From contig SEMN01000162.1 of NCBI GenBank assembly GCA_005408345.1, positions 310,001 through 374,000 on the forward strand: a stretch of 64,000 bases of DNA. Reading direction: 5' to 3'. Each line of letters begins with the position of its first letter. The stretch's first letter is position 1. The translations under genes and the position numbers were made by a program. Origin of the DNA: Macquaria australasica. Taxonomy: Eukaryota; Chordata; Actinopteri; Centrarchiformes; Percichthyidae. The notes beneath the pieces were generated by a model that worked only from the letters and a program-made list of their open reading frames with translations, had not been told where the DNA came from and did not search any database. Positions 39,225-52,199 of the stretch are shown piece by piece.

Positions 39225-39625
39225 CTTAAAGGAATAGTTTGACATTTTGGGAAATACGTGAAATATTTGTTTTCTTGCCAAGAGTTAGATGAGAAGACTG
39301 ATACCACTGTTCAATATGAAGCTACCACCAGCAGCCGGTTAGCTTAGCTTAGCATAAAGACTGGAAACAGAGGAAAACAGATAGCCTAGCTCTGTCTAAA
39401 GGCAACAAAATCCACCTACCAGCACTTCTATAGCTCACTAATCAACATGTTATATTTCCCTTGTTTATTCTGTACAAAAACCAAAGCATAAAAACGACAT
39501 GTAGTGGTGTTACGAGTGCTTAGTATATGCCTGACTATTTCCTGAAGTCCTGTCCTCACTGTGAGGTTGGCAAGAGAGCAAATAAGGTTATTCCCCGAAA
39601 TGTCCAACAATTCCTTTAACTGCTT
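39225..39625. mobile_element. Abundant fish MITE copy (family A here)
   Basis: It begins TTAAAGGAATAGTTTGACAT, goes through AGTTAGATGAGAAGACTGAT, AGCCGGTTAGCTTAGCTTAG and CATAAAGACTGGAAACAG, and ends in sequence close to the terminus. Copies in the opposite orientation at 43430-43812 and 59930-60116 end ...CCATTCCTTTAA, which identifies the element's end. No ORF. Confidence 0.8.
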
Positions 39626-39639
39626 TCTACAAACTGCAT

Positions 39640-41555
39640 TCATTCACACATATGCATACATGCACGTACACACTAAGCCATTAATCACTGCTTTATTTTG
39701 AAAATATCCTGTGTAGGTCAAACAAACCAAATGCATTGTAACCATATCCCTGTACAGGAAATTGCCTTTGTGTATCTATCTGTCTACCCACACACGCACA
39801 CATACACACTTCCACAACTAAATCGATCTACAGTCTTATCCACTATAGTGCCGGTGTTACAGTTGAATTGGGTCTGCAAACCCATTTTGTCCATCATTAG
39901 GAGAAGTGTGTAGTCACAGAGCTGTGGTGTCGGAGTCTACAGGGACCTGATCTGTTGCCTGCGGACCTGTAAGGCGGAGAGGGAGAGAGTGATGAAGGAT
40001 GGAGAGGAGAAAAGGAGGTTAAGAAAGAAGAAAAAGAGCAGGAGGTAAGAGAGGGTAACACTAATTACCTGAAAGCTGAGGGTTGACTGCTCGTTAATGG
40101 ACACATTGGCTGTTGCAGCATTAAGACCTGTTTTAAACTGATCCCATGAAATGTCTTTCTACCACCCTCTTACTAAACACTATCTGCACATTTTCAAAAA
40201 GGAACTCCTAGATGTCATATCAAGACAGTTTCAGTCATGGTGTCATAGTAAAGGCTGTTTTGATTCAGACTGTGATATAGCTGACTAAAATTAGAACAAG
40301 CCTCGAAGCTTTAAATTCCTCAGTAGAGGCAGTGCTGCTTTATAATTTTTGCATTACTCACATTTTCTACTTGATGGCACCAGCTCAGAACACTTCCTAC
40401 AGGAGATTAATATGCAGCTGTTATTGTGGTAATATCAGTCGAACACGCTTGTGTTTGTCTGGAAGGTATAATATGACCCGATGGTCTTCTTAATATGAAG
40501 CCTACTTTAAGCCATCACAGTCATGCATAAGAGACAAGCCACCAACACAGCCGGTTTCTGTTTATTATAATGCTGGAGATCGACCACCTATGACACCCAA
40601 AACACCCTTGGACCTCAGACTGAAGTTTATCACAATATACAAAACTCCTTGGGGCTTTTAGCCTTATTTTTATGCTGTAGGTTTAAGTGTTACATATACA
40701 TACGGTATATCCTTATTATACTATAATTTGGACCTACTACCTTTGTTCTTTGGATTTTGGAGGAAAACTGCACAAGCTGACTTATCTACACCACAGCATA
40801 CACACCATGTGCTCACTGATGTGGAGGTGTAACTAAGAGGTGTCACTACGAAGTTTAGACTATGTGAAAAGACGTGACACTGGAGCCTGCACTTCAGTGC
40901 ATCAGATAAGTGGAGTGTTAGCTGTGAAGATGCTTTATTTGTTGGGAGTAGAGGTGCACCGAAGGTAGAAAATAATCTCCTGTTAAAAGACTATGTGCAG
41001 CACCAGAGGACTACAGAGTAATGTTAGACCAAAGTCCAGTGGACAAGGATGCAACTAAGGAGAAACTATTATGAAAACGCTGTTGCTACTAACTAATCAC
41101 ATTTGTAGATTATTTACATTTCATTTATTATTGTACAATTAACACCTGTACAATCTAATGCAATCTAATGTAACAGCCTTGCTATTAATCCTGCTTTTGT
41201 GAAGCACAGTGTTCAGATTTTATTGAAGCTCTTTGGTCATATTGCAGCCAGTTAATAGTAGTGTTGTATTGCAGCATTATATTTGGAGGTGTTTCTAATA
41301 TTTTGGTCATCCCCATTTATGATACTTCTTATCATCTCTGACGTGAGTGTAGCTACAACAAGTGTGACATTTAAAAATCATAAATATTAGGACACAAAAG
41401 CTGCATACTGAATGCTGTCATACATATACACATACTGTACATACACATGTCTAAATGCAGATATACATTTTTCTCTTTATATCATAGTTTTCTCACAGCC
41501 TTCAACTCTGACAGCTACAATGTAATGTTATTAAAATGTGTTTATAGTGACAAGG
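39640..41555. other. Intergenic sequence, purine-rich near 39970-40060
   Basis: Contains a GA-rich patch (39970-40065) and otherwise AT-rich unique sequence. No gene is visible. Confidence 0.45.
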
Positions 41556-41561
41556 CCATAG

Positions 41562-41889
41562 AGGATGTTTCCTGCCCTGATGCTTGATGCAGAGAGGCTA
41601 AGAGAGCCGCTACCAGAGGAAGAGAGAGTGGACCGATTCTGGGGCATTTTGGAGAAAGACGAGCGGTTCAGCCAGCTGGCAGTCCTCATGAAAGCAATTC
41701 TCTTTCCACAAATGTCTCCTCAGAGAAAACCTTCAGGATGGTTAAAAAATTGTCACTGAAAACAGAATGAGCATGGACAACGGCACCCTCTGTTCTCTTA
41801 TGTCCTGCAAGATCAACGATAGAAACACTGGCTACAAACACGCTCCAACTCAGAGAGCTGCCAAGTCTGCTAGCTGTAATTACAACAAT
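41562..41889 (+). pseudogene. Decayed hAT-like transposase C-terminus
   Basis: The first open frame (LPEEERVDRFWGILEKDE..., 41565-41759) resembles the region before the hAT dimerisation domain. After small frameshifts around 41705 and 41750 the sequence goes on as a recognisable tail (KIVTENRMSMDNGTLCSLMS, then CKINDRN...APT...AAKSA...YNNLLSE) ending at a stop near 41889. Conserved features of the family are the S-E-x-T-F-x-M-V-K-K segment and the final CKIN block. I see no terminal repeats, and the rest of the element is missing. Confidence 0.55.
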
Positions 41890-43425
41890 TTGTTGAGTGA
41901 AAGGCACACATGAGAACACATGTGAAAACATGCACATATTAGCACTTTAGGAATAAAGTCTGTTTGTATTCTGACGGCAGAGTTTCTTATTCACCCATTT
42001 TGGTAACAGCTATCACAATACAGTATGTGACCATTGTAAATATGTTTGTAGTGACAATATAGATCTAATTCAAAATCAGGACACTTTCCCCTCTAAATTT
42101 AAACAGTTTGTCTTACTCACAGGTTTCAGCTTTATCTCACAGGTAAGTGTACTGACTGGCTCTAACACAGTATGTGATCTGCTTCCATACAATTCTGCCT
42201 TACTCAGATGTAGGTAGGTATATCCAATCATCGTGATCTATTAGGAAGTCAGATACACACATTAAACTAGGACGCATAGCATGCAGACATAACTCAAATG
42301 GTTATAAACAATAAGTAATCAAAAAAATACAAATTGGCAGAATCGTGTCAAACACACTTCCTGGTGTGGCAGTATGGTCTCAGACAAAAGGAGCAGGACA
42401 CATCCAGCCCTTTCCCTAAACTCCTCCCCTGTGCAGGTGAATATCTCCACCCTCTCCTGGTCTCACATTCAAGCTTGAGATTCTTGAACACATTTTTCTG
42501 TGCACACATGCACTGCAGCTTCACATTTTTGCTGTGTATTCCAGAAACTGTCCTTGTCATCATGAACAAAGTAAAAATAAAAAGTGGAAAAGCGGCAAAT
42601 AAAAACATTTCACGCTGGCTGTCTTTCATATCTGGCTGTTGGTGAGCCATTATTAACAGCTCTTCTTTCCTCTGCATGACGTAGTTTGAGTAGGAGTTTG
42701 AGCTGCTGCCTCAGTAACAGTAAGTATTTCATGTCACACCAAACTGTCAAAACTGTTGAACAATCACAGAAACAAACCTCCAGTTTTATCTGGGTAAATC
42801 AAACTTTCACAGACACTAGTGAAAGTTTGTCACACATTGTGAAAACCCACACACGTACCATCTTATATCTTCCTTTGCTATATTAAACATTTTATGTCCT
42901 TTAAGTATGGCTGAAAGGATATGACGTCTCCTTACCTACATGACACAAATCAGTGGTCTTCTAATGAACTCTCTTGTGTTGATGCTGGGGCATCACGGGC
43001 TCTGATTGCCAATTCCCAATGGCATCGCTCATTACATAAACTCTAAACCCTATTAGAGATGCCCTGATCCAACTTTTTCTCTCTCGACACCAATCCTGAT
43101 ATCTCAACTGAGGAGTTTCTGCTGATAATGAGTACAGTATACCTAACTGCATTGAAACTCATTGGCAATGTAACATGAGGCCGGGGACTGCTGTTGCACT
43201 AAAAGCTTATATTGACATTGACAAAGTAACAGTATTTAATGTGGATTGATTGTGTCATTTCATCAATTAGTTTTATTCAGGCAGTTTGGATTGGTGCATC
43301 CCCTAAACCCTAATACCTAACCTTATCCCACTTATTCTAACTTTAATACTAAAGTTCTTATCCTAAATATCTCCAGTCTAAAGGTGTATTTATCCATAAA
43401 GACAGTTACACACTGAGATTTTTGC
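41890..43425. other. Unassigned intergenic sequence
   Basis: AT-rich, no gene seen. A short perfect stem (11-bp arms, 8-nt loop) lies at 42800-42829. Confidence 0.45.
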
Positions 43426-43429
43426 TCTT

Positions 43430-43812
43430 TTGCCGAGTTAGATGAGAAGATCAATACCACTCTCATATAGACCTAAGGGAGTAACTACTCCTGGCCAAGA
43501 AATAACCGCCAACTGTAAAACTGCAACTTGTCGTTTTTACACTTCAGTTTTTGTACAGATTAAACAAACAAGATATACCATGTTAATTAGTGAGCTTTAG
43601 AGGTGTTGGCAGGCAGGTTTTGTTACCTTGGACAGAGCCAGGCTAACTGTTTCCCTCTGTTTCCAGTCTTTGTGCTAAGCTAAGCTAACCGGCTGCTGGC
43701 TGTAGCTTCATAAGTACCGCACATGCATGAGAGTGGTGTCAATCTTCTCAACTAACTCTCAGCAAGAAAGCAAATAATTTAATTTCCCAAAATGATGAAC
43801 CATTCCTTTAAC
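43430..43812. mobile_element. Abundant fish MITE copy (family A)
   Basis: Shares with the 39.2-kb copy, in reverse orientation, the stretch CAGTCTTTGTGCTAAGC...AGCTAACCGGCTGCTGGC and the end TTTCCCAAAATG...CATTCCTTTAA. The left part includes GTACAGATTAAACAAACAAGATATA. Confidence 0.8.
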
Positions 43813-46770
43813 CCTGAAATAGCCCTTTGAAGGTCCATCCCAAAGTGAGGATTGTCCAAAAGGCCCTCACTTTGTAAAAATATCCTCACTCACACACAGA
43901 AGGTATCATCGCGATAAAGACACCAGCATCGAGACCAGCTGAGAGTGTAGTTATAGGGTTATCACAGAATACACACACTCTCTCTCAAACACACACACAA
44001 ACACACAAATTCGGTTACAGGCAGGTCGAGTTAGGACCACAGAGGTAATGATCTGCATGGGCAGTGGAGCGTTTTGGAGTCTGTCCGTCGGAGAGACGAG
44101 GGCACGACACACAACAACATCCCGACAGACGTGGTTTCACCAGGTCAGCAAATAACTAAAAGGAGGACTGCTGTAAACCTGGCTCAGCCGGAAGTCAAGG
44201 TGAGACTGAGATAAGTTGCTGATAACTTGAAAGTTGTGTTTTTCAACCTTTGAGAAGTGATTACAGGAGTTACTTGGACGTCAAGCTGAAAAGGTTAAAG
44301 GCTCTGTGGAACAAAACCTGGAGTAAAACTTTAAAGAGACAGAGAGGAGAGAAGGTACAGAAGACAAATTATGAGGAAGGCCGGGTGTCACACAGGGGGA
44401 CAATGACAGACAACTACTTCCACAGAGCACTGGAAAGTGAGTAGAAGTGCATGAAGCAAAAACAAGTTTAAAAAGTTAAATGCATTCAGAGACTGGCAGA
44501 TGTGATAAAGGAGTGTCCCCAGATAGAGAAGGAAAAACAGACCAAAAGAAGGAAACAGTGAGACAAGTTCTAGCTGCTGGAGGCAGAGGATGCATAGGAA
44601 CTAGCGAACAGACAAGTTGTAATGTTAAACAACTTTTGACAACATCTGTCCCCCTTGGATAGTCTACACTCTTTTGAGGTCTGAATTCCTTCAATGTAAA
44701 CTGAGGACCCCCCCAAAAAAAAAGTATGGTTACATTGCAAAAGTTATACAAGTTAGAGTCTTAACTGTTAAAAATATCTTCTTCCTAAGGAACCACAATC
44801 CTCCTGCCACAGTAAACCACACAATCATTTATCCAAAGGATATCTTTTGAAAGATTCTCAAAAAAGACTTCCAGCAATCATGAATGAGTGATGATCTCAC
44901 AGCCATGCTGACACACAGAAAAAAAATCCCATGCCTGATCTTTTTGGAGACATTTTTCTTCACTTAAGAAGAATGTGTTTCCACACTCACCCACACCACA
45001 AGTTATAACACTTTTTAAACTGACAACAACATTAAAAAAAAAACATGTTGTTATGCAGCCAAAATACACTTTCTGCTATTGTAACTTGTAACCTCACATA
45101 ATGTAGTTAGCTAATGAAATGCTCCTCGACCATGGAAGTAACGCCAGGTTAGGTTACTACAGTGGGTATAAGCTAGTTAGCTGGGCATGCTAACATTTGC
45201 AGCTTACATTAGAGCAGAAAAACACACCTCAGTTAAATCCTTACACTTTTTCTTTTTGGTTATGTTATGGCTAAATAACAAAAAGACACTCTATAGATGC
45301 TGAGGATCGCTCTTACTACATAACTAGCACACTTGCAGCATTTGGAGAAACCCAAGGCTTCACAGACTTGCTGTGCCTAGCTACGGTTGCTAAGATATGA
45401 TTGGACATTTGCCTTCAGGGGAAGGTTTTATCAAAATGGTAAATTCAGACAGCTAAAGATGAAAAAAAATGTAAGTAACTGTGGTGCAGTTGGTCAGGAT
45501 GGAAAGAATTAGCAGCTGGCTCCATAGAAACTTTGGCTGTTTTCTCAGATGTGAGCAAAGAGCCGGAGAGCTACAGGGAAGCGAGCCCTGCACTGTATAG
45601 TTGACTTTACTGATGAGCTGAAACAAGTAGCCCTGAGCAACTAAGTGACAGCACAGCGAGCCACAGATATGAAGGCACACAGAAAGAACAGAGAGCTGGG
45701 TCAGGAGAAAGAGAGGAGGGGGGCACAAACAGAATTAGATAGAGACACACAAAGAGACAGACCTGAGGGGGAGATACATACATACATAAATAAACACAGT
45801 CAGTATTGTACAGATTCAAATCTTTATGCTTTATCTCCATCTAACTGCATTTATGCTTTCCACACATTTTTGGGTATGCTTTTCATTATTCTGCACATTT
45901 CTTCGTCATTTTGATGCATCTCCTGTTGACTAATAGTGTTGAAATTTATGCTTACATTTATTTCATATATATCTAACTTTGCTCAGTCCTTATTTTCACT
46001 ATCTTTTTTCTTTGCTGTGGCCTTTTGCTATTTGCTGCTGCAATGTGGCATATCTCTCTCCTCCCACCCCAACCCAGATCATGAAAGATTGATCCTATCA
46101 CAGAGAGACGGAGGGCGGGAAAGAAAAACAGAGAGAGAATTGGATGGCAGGGAGTACACAGGGCGCTGAGCTGCAGGATCTCTGACTTTGTGTTCTGCTG
46201 CTGTCAAGTGGTGTTGTTTTAATTGGAGCCAAACTCAGCTCAACACAGCAGTCAGATCCTTTCAACCTGACCCCAAAAACAACAGACACTCAGCCGCCCA
46301 ACCACGCTCACACAAACCCACCAGGAGACAGAGGCACACAGTGACAGGACGGCAGAGAAGCTGAAAAAGACAGAGAAATGTGATGAGAAAGACTGACTGA
46401 GAGGCTTACAGATAAAATCTGCTGGAAAAGGAGAGAGTGAATGTGAATCAACTTCAGATAACAGATAATACAAGTTAAATGCAGTCCTCTTCAGTGGATA
46501 CCGATGCTAATCCCTTAACTATGTCAATAACTTTATGAGTTACCAGTTGACAAGATGGTGGCTACATTTCATGGCAGTAAATCTCCATGTTTTAGTCAAC
46601 AGCACTGATAATGATAATCTAACATTAACGATACCACGTTATTTACTAGTTTTGAACACTGGAGTGCTGAAGTGTCAGAATATTCTGCATGACTACAATC
46701 TTTAATCTCTAATCCCCCACTGCGAGAGGCGACTCATTTAGTCCCTAAAACAATGTTGATCATGTGCTTG
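43813..46770. other. Unassigned intergenic sequence
   Basis: About 3 kb with CA-rich bits (43970-44005) and GA-rich bits (45640-45780, 46090-46145). A patch at 44040-44220 is relatively GC-rich and has ETS-like CCGGAAGT and donor-like CAAG/GTGAGA, so a non-coding first exon is conceivable but unsupported. Confidence 0.4.
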
Positions 46771-46779
46771 AATGCCTTG

Positions 46780-47000
46780 GCATTATTGTTTCTCATTCAG
46801 CAATCACAAAGACAGTTGGACCGAATTGATTTAAACTCAAGTGAATGGGATCGAATTGTTCATTGTGGCACAGAGGGAGAGGCAGGCCAACTTACTGCAA
46901 AGCTGAGTGTAATAAATTAATTCAGCTGCTCACAGGTGCCAGATGTATTGCCAAGTGTGGCTGATTAAAAGGTGGGGCCTGCATAAGGAATCAGAACAAT
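46780..47000. promoter_or_regulatory. Candidate conserved non-coding patch
   Basis: Non-repetitive sequence with a TAATAAATTAATTCAG homeodomain-like cluster followed by a CAGGTG E-box and TGATTAAAAGG. Regulatory identity is inferred from motif density only. Confidence 0.25.
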
Positions 47001-47110
47001 GGTGCTCAGTAAATCTAAATGTAAATCTAATCTGACGTACCGTTAAATAAAAGAGACCACTTTTAATGGAAAACGTGTGGAAGAAATGTGGAAGTTGGTT
47101 TATTATGGGC

Positions 47111-47150
47111 AGGCGATGTCAAACATCTCTCAACGATGTTTGACATGCCT
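47111..47150. repeat. Short inverted repeat (40 nt)
   Basis: Arms AGGCGATGTCAAACATC and GATGTTTGACATGCCT pair with a single bulged base across a 7-nt loop. Confidence 0.8.
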
Positions 47151-47587
47151 TGTGCTGCTAACTCAGTGGAACGATCAAACTGAAAGCAACTGTACCTTCT
47201 TCCACGTGACAAAACAATGAAAGTGAAGACAACAATCCTGTGGCCTTATTCAGATTCCAAAAGTGAAGACACATCTACAATGTGGCTGTTTTTGTGACGC
47301 TACTGTCAGTGGACACATTGGTTTCTCACGAGTTGTGACGTGTTTGCTGGCGTTTTCAGAAATGGCGAAAGTTAATATATTGCAATTTTAACTGTATAGA
47401 GTTTTTGTTTGTAATTTTATAATATGTCTGAGAAAAATTTTGATATAAATATAAAGTAGGTCAACATTTCTTGGAAGGAAGCAAAGAATGTCAAGAGAAC
47501 AATGGCGTCCATGTTGCCGTTGCCTAGCAGCGGTGTTCATACGACTTACCACTTCAACGCCAAGCATATTGTGTACACGACTTCCCA

Positions 47588-47618
47588 TGTTGTAACCATG
47601 CAGGCCATGGTTACAACA
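47588..47618. repeat. Perfect 13-bp inverted repeat
   Basis: Arms tgttgtaaccatg and catggttacaaca are exact inverses around a 5-nt loop (caggc). Confidence 0.9.
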
Positions 47619-47619
47619 G

Positions 47620-49435
47620 ACAATGCTTAACCATGCTTCTCCTGTTAGCTTTGTTACACTTGTTATAACCTGATGATGATCACGAGTCACAAAACACAAG
47701 TCGAAGTCAAAGCAGTAACGACGGAACAAGCTATAAACTCAACGCTGACATATTATTGCCTTATTAAGCTCATATGGCGCCTGATGGATGTAAACAGTCA
47801 CTCCACAAACTCTTGAGGGAAGTATCTGATCGGTGCAGCTTTAAGTCTCAAGTCTCCACAATGATTCATACGTAACAACAACATGCTATGTCTTGACATT
47901 TTGTGGCAGATGAACTACATCCTGTTTAGTGATTAAGTTGGGACGACACTCAACACAATCAGCAACTTCAATTTTTGAAAACTGTATTTTTCAATTATAA
48001 ATTTTCTAGCTTTTTGTTGAAGTCAGGGTCTGAGGGACAGATGCAGACAAATATGGAAGATTCATCAGGACGATGCATTTGTTGACTACATTCTGCACGA
48101 CAAAAGAAAAGGAAGGCAGAAGTATCACATTATGTATGGTAAAAGTAGGCAGCAGCTGGAAAAATGAATTATGTTTCCTAATTTTTCAGTCTAAAGCCAA
48201 TTTTTTTCACCTTGAGTGCAACTTAAATATGTATAATTGAGTGGCCTCAGCAAACTTCCAACATAGCTCAACCCAGCAGTCAGCCTGAAGAGACATCTAA
48301 TCAGCAAGAGTAATTGCATCTGTGGGTGTGCGTGGCCTTGAGTGTTTTTCCAATAATGTTGGTCTAAACTTGACAGGTTATGGATTTGACTTGTGACTTG
48401 TAAGAAACAGAATCAACACATTAGATCATTCTGTATATACCCCGTTTATGTTTTTGATACCATTATTTGTTCTGACGATTGTTTAGCTCGTTACTATAAA
48501 AGAGCTGCTTGACTGAATCGCTGTGGGAGACAGGTTAGTTATTGTGGAGAGGCAACATAAAAGCTTCAGATGAAGCAGATTAATGGTGGTAATTGAGTGG
48601 AAAAATTGCAGCTCCTGCAATGGTGAGAGTCTGTAGTGGTGCAGAGGCAGATTAGTTCAAGGCGATACTGAGGGAGTAGTGATGGAGAGTGACAGGATTC
48701 AATCATAATCACTGAGTGATTGCTCACTAATGATTTATATTGTATTTAATAGCTCAGTGGGTTAGGGTAAATAAAAAAAAAGTGAGAATGTAGGAAGACA
48801 AATTGATTCCCACTGAAGAGGATGGATATACATTTAATGTTCAACACAAACAGCAGGTTTAAGAGTCCTTGTGTTTGGTGCTGATTACTAAACATAGAAA
48901 AGTGTTCTATGTCCATTAAAGTGTGCATTTTAGATATTTGTTTTGGTGTGTACTGACTCTTATATGATATAATTCTGATTTGTTTAAGCCATTTTAGTAG
49001 ATGCCAATTTAATGTGAGCATCAAATTGAATTTGAGACAATTTGAGCTAATGTTTCCATTTCCAGTTTTTGCTTTGTGTGAACATTAATAACAATAACCT
49101 GTGAGGGTGCTGAAGCATCTGCAGTCAAGTGGTGCCGTTACGCTCACAAAACCCTGAACTTATTCTTTTCATTACTTTAGGTGGAAAAGGCTGTCTATTC
49201 AGCTAATTACACAAATGCAAGATTTTAAGTTTCAGTGACTTTGAGGTTGTAAAATTGTCTTTCTCTTTGAGGCAACTGTTGATTTGAGAATTCAGTAGAA
49301 TCTGAACAATGTAATGTTCTATAACAAGGGCTACGATTCAGCCAAAGATGAGTCCAGTCCAGTTCAGAAACAACGCTTCACTAATTAAAAAAAGACAGTC
49401 TACACCTGTGGTAGCCAGTGGCTCTGTGGGCTGTA
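47620..49435. other. Unassigned intergenic sequence
   Basis: AT-rich DNA without visible genes or named repeats. Confidence 0.45.
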
Positions 49436-49439
49436 CTTG

Positions 49440-49845
49440 GGGAGACCAATGCTAAATGCTAACTTTAGCATGCTAACATGCACACAATGACCGTGCTGAC
49501 ATGCTGATGTTAAGCAGGAATAATGTTTACCATGTTCACCATCACGTTTAGCATGTTAGCATGCTATCAATTGCTGTGAATGCTGAATGTCATTAGGTTT
49601 GCAGGTATTTCGTCATAAATGACACATTGAAATTTGGACTTGACGATGGTGCTAGATGAAAAGTGAGGGGATTATGGAAGTTATTACAATCACTCTGAGG
49701 CGGACATAAACGAGTGCTCCAAATTTCATGACATCCACACAATACAATAGCCATAGAATAGCTATAGAGGCTTTTAAATATGAACCAAAAATGTCAACCT
49801 GCTGATGGTGCTAGAGGAGAAGTCAGGGGATCACCAACGTCCCAG
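49440..49845. repeat. Repeat C copy (TTAGCATGCTAACATG-type element)
   Basis: Begins with palindromic TTAGCATGCTAACATG motifs. It goes on with GTCATTAGGTTTGCAGGTATTT, ATGGTGCTAGATGAAAAGT, CAAATTTCATG and a second GATGGTGCTAGAGGAGAAGTC, so it contains an internal direct repeat. It shares these blocks with 36560-36890 and 54180-54385. Confidence 0.75.
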
Positions 49846-49859
49846 AGCCACACTGAAAA

Positions 49860-49970
49860 AACTGAGTTACGGAGGTCAACTGGAACTCAGCCACTCAGGT
49901 TTGCGACTGAAAGACTGTGGGTTCAATCCCCATGCAGGCTGGAAAATTGAAACCTCCCTCTCTCAGCAGT
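49860..49970 (+). mobile_element. tRNA-derived SINE remnant
   Basis: A good RNA polymerase III B-box (GGTTCAATCCC, 49920-49930) is preceded at the right distance by a degenerate A-box region, but the sequence does not fold into an intact tRNA cloverleaf. It therefore looks like a SINE head. The tail cannot be delimited. Confidence 0.5.
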
Positions 49971-50344
49971 TACGGCTTTTGTTTCCTCGAGCAATGCGCA
50001 GAACTCCCAGCTAAACAGCGGCGAACAGTAGCCTACTGTAAGAATGTGAGGTAAGATGGCGCTGCAGGAGCATACTCAGCACAGCTTTACTGGAGGAATA
50101 AAAGTTAACATATGGGAAGAAACGTCCCCAGCTGGCACTCACTGATTTATTGTGATTTATTTTCAGGTCAGGTCAGGCCAGCGTGAGTGGCCTGCTACCT
50201 GATGACTGACTGGTTTACTGACTGGGGAGTGCAGTACTTTACTTCCAAAGAGTTAATTTAAAAGAGCACACACAAACACACGCTGCATTTAATACACACA
50301 ACCCCCACTACTCTGCATCCTGTGATAACACCTCCATCATTTTA

Positions 50345-50374
50345 CACACACACGCACACACACACACACACACA
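50345..50374. repeat. (AC)n microsatellite, one interruption
   Basis: ACACAC...GCACACAC run just before a candidate conserved patch. Confidence 0.85.
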
Positions 50375-50375
50375 C

Positions 50376-50700
50376 GATCAAGCCAGAGTAATTATGGATG
50401 TGTCCAATCACCATGAATTTCCTTAAGTTTAATTAATTTTGTGCAGTAGGTCTTGGCTCTATCTATCCATCAGGTTTTATGTGCTGTCTGCCGCCCACCT
50501 CTCCATCTCCTAACATCTCCCCTTTAAAACAGATGTATTGATTGGGGCTTGTCGTCCTTTTATGAAGTAGTCCGGAGTGCTTGTCTCTATTTTTTCTTTC
50601 TTTTATATCCCTGTTGTCCTGGCACTGAAAGCAAGTGGAATGTGACTTGTCACTGCGGCAATAAAAACGAAGGTCCTTTGATATAAACTGTCAAATTTGG
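50376..50700. promoter_or_regulatory. Candidate conserved non-coding patch
   Basis: Non-repetitive, with CCAATCACC, TTTAATTAATTTTG and a second segment with TGACTTGTCA and CAATAAAAACG. This is weak, composition-based evidence for a regulatory element. Confidence 0.2.
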
Positions 50701-51690
50701 CCCTAAATGACATCAGTTTTTTGACAGAGAGCTAGCAAAGACATTAAACATTTAAGAATGAGATAAGTGCTGCAAAACCTGAATTGGGTTTTACTTCAAG
50801 TCATGATAAATGAGGTCAACAAAAGGTGCTGAGTGGATGATCTGTGGACCGTAGTGATAATTTTTATGTCCTTCATTATGTTGCCTCTGACGATAGAGGC
50901 AGGCTGTGCTGTTGAAGAGGGAAAGAGCGGAGAATTAGTGGCACAAACCGGTTGATTTCCCGCCAGATTAGAGGGGGAGGGCTGGAGAGTGAGATCTAGA
51001 TGGATAGATAGATAAAGAGAGTGTTCTTCCTCAGGAGGCCTGCAGTTTAATTGAGTTTATGAAGCAGTGGACCAAGCGGATTGATGGAGGACATCCATCT
51101 AATAGCACCGTTATTCCTTTGGAGCTCTCTTCTTTCTCGCTCTGCATCTTTCACCTGATCTTTTTCTCCCTTTTCCCCCTTTATTCTTCCTCTATTCATC
51201 TCACTTACTGTCCTGCTTCTTTCTGTCTCCCTTCCCTCCTTCTTCTTTCTTCTTTTTCTCCTCGTTTTAAAATCCCTCTTTCTTCTACCTTCGCTACACT
51301 CTCACACACTCTTTAATACTGTATGGCCAGATTCTTTACATCCATCCCCACTTTTACAGTCTCCACTACCTCTATTTATTCTTCATTTTCCTCCTCACTG
51401 TTCTCATTCATCTCTTCATTTTCATCTTTACCTCTCTCTTCTTATGACACACCTCCATCTCTGTATCATCTGTATCATCAAAACGCAGTGTAGACATTTT
51501 TTTCCAGTTGTTACATACCTCTTCCTTTATTCCTATCCATTTCACACATATTCACATGGGTTGAAATATATACACAGAAATGGGAGAGAACATGCAGTCT
51601 AGTATGAAAATACCAATGCATATGTTAGTTTGCAATGCATACATAAGGTAATGCTTTAGATTACAGTCCCTCAAATTACAGTGTAAATAT
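50700..51690. other. Intergenic sequence with a pyrimidine tract
   Basis: Contains short GATA units near 51000 and a C/T-rich tract at 51120-51470 that gives an artefactual open frame. No gene seen. Confidence 0.5.
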
Positions 51691-51699
51691 TTTGTACAC

Positions 51700-52170
51700 A
51701 TTCAATTCAATTCAGTTTTATTTTATATAGCGCCATATCATAACAAAGTTATCTCAGGGCACTTTTTCATAAAGAGCAGGTCTAGACCGACTCTTTATAT
51801 TTACAGAGACCCAACAGTTCCCACCATGAGCCAGCACTAGGCGACAGTGGCAAGCGGGAGAGAGAGAGCAGGAGGAAAGAGAACATACAGCAGCACAATA
51901 CAATTCTGCATAGAAATGTAAAGTAATAGTTGTGGTAATGGTATTGATGTTAATATTAATAAAAATAATAATAATAGCAATATTATAATAGTAATACTAA
52001 TAATAAGAGCAATAACAGTAATAGCAGCAGTGGGTGCAGAACAGGAACACGGGGGCAGCAGGCGGCAGCAACAACAAATAGAATTGGCATGGGGTCACGA
52101 AAATGAAACACTTAGTGGGTACCTACTGGTAGGTACAAGGGAAGCAGTACAGGGGATAAGGGTAACACAT
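51700..52170 (-). mobile_element. LINE 3' end (truncated), - strand
   Basis: TTCAATTCAATTCAG...TTTTATATAGCGCCATATCATAAC is the widespread teleost LINE-derived terminus seen in reverse. It is followed by TTATCTCAGGGCACTTT, AGCAGGTCTAGACCG and ACAGAGACCCAACAGTTCCC. The usual segment after 'GACAGTGGCAAG' appears deleted or replaced by a GA-rich stretch. The AAT-rich region 51950-52020 follows. No RT domain is present. Confidence 0.65.
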
Positions 52171-52199
52171 TTGCATTTAGGGGACACCTAGAAATAAAT

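Noticed and set aside
44040..44450. First exon and promoter of another gene
   Set aside because: ETS-like site and donor-like sequences are present, but there is no coding frame or linked downstream exon.
49860..49970. Functional tRNA gene
   Set aside because: Good B-box but no intact A-box or cloverleaf; better explained as a SINE remnant.
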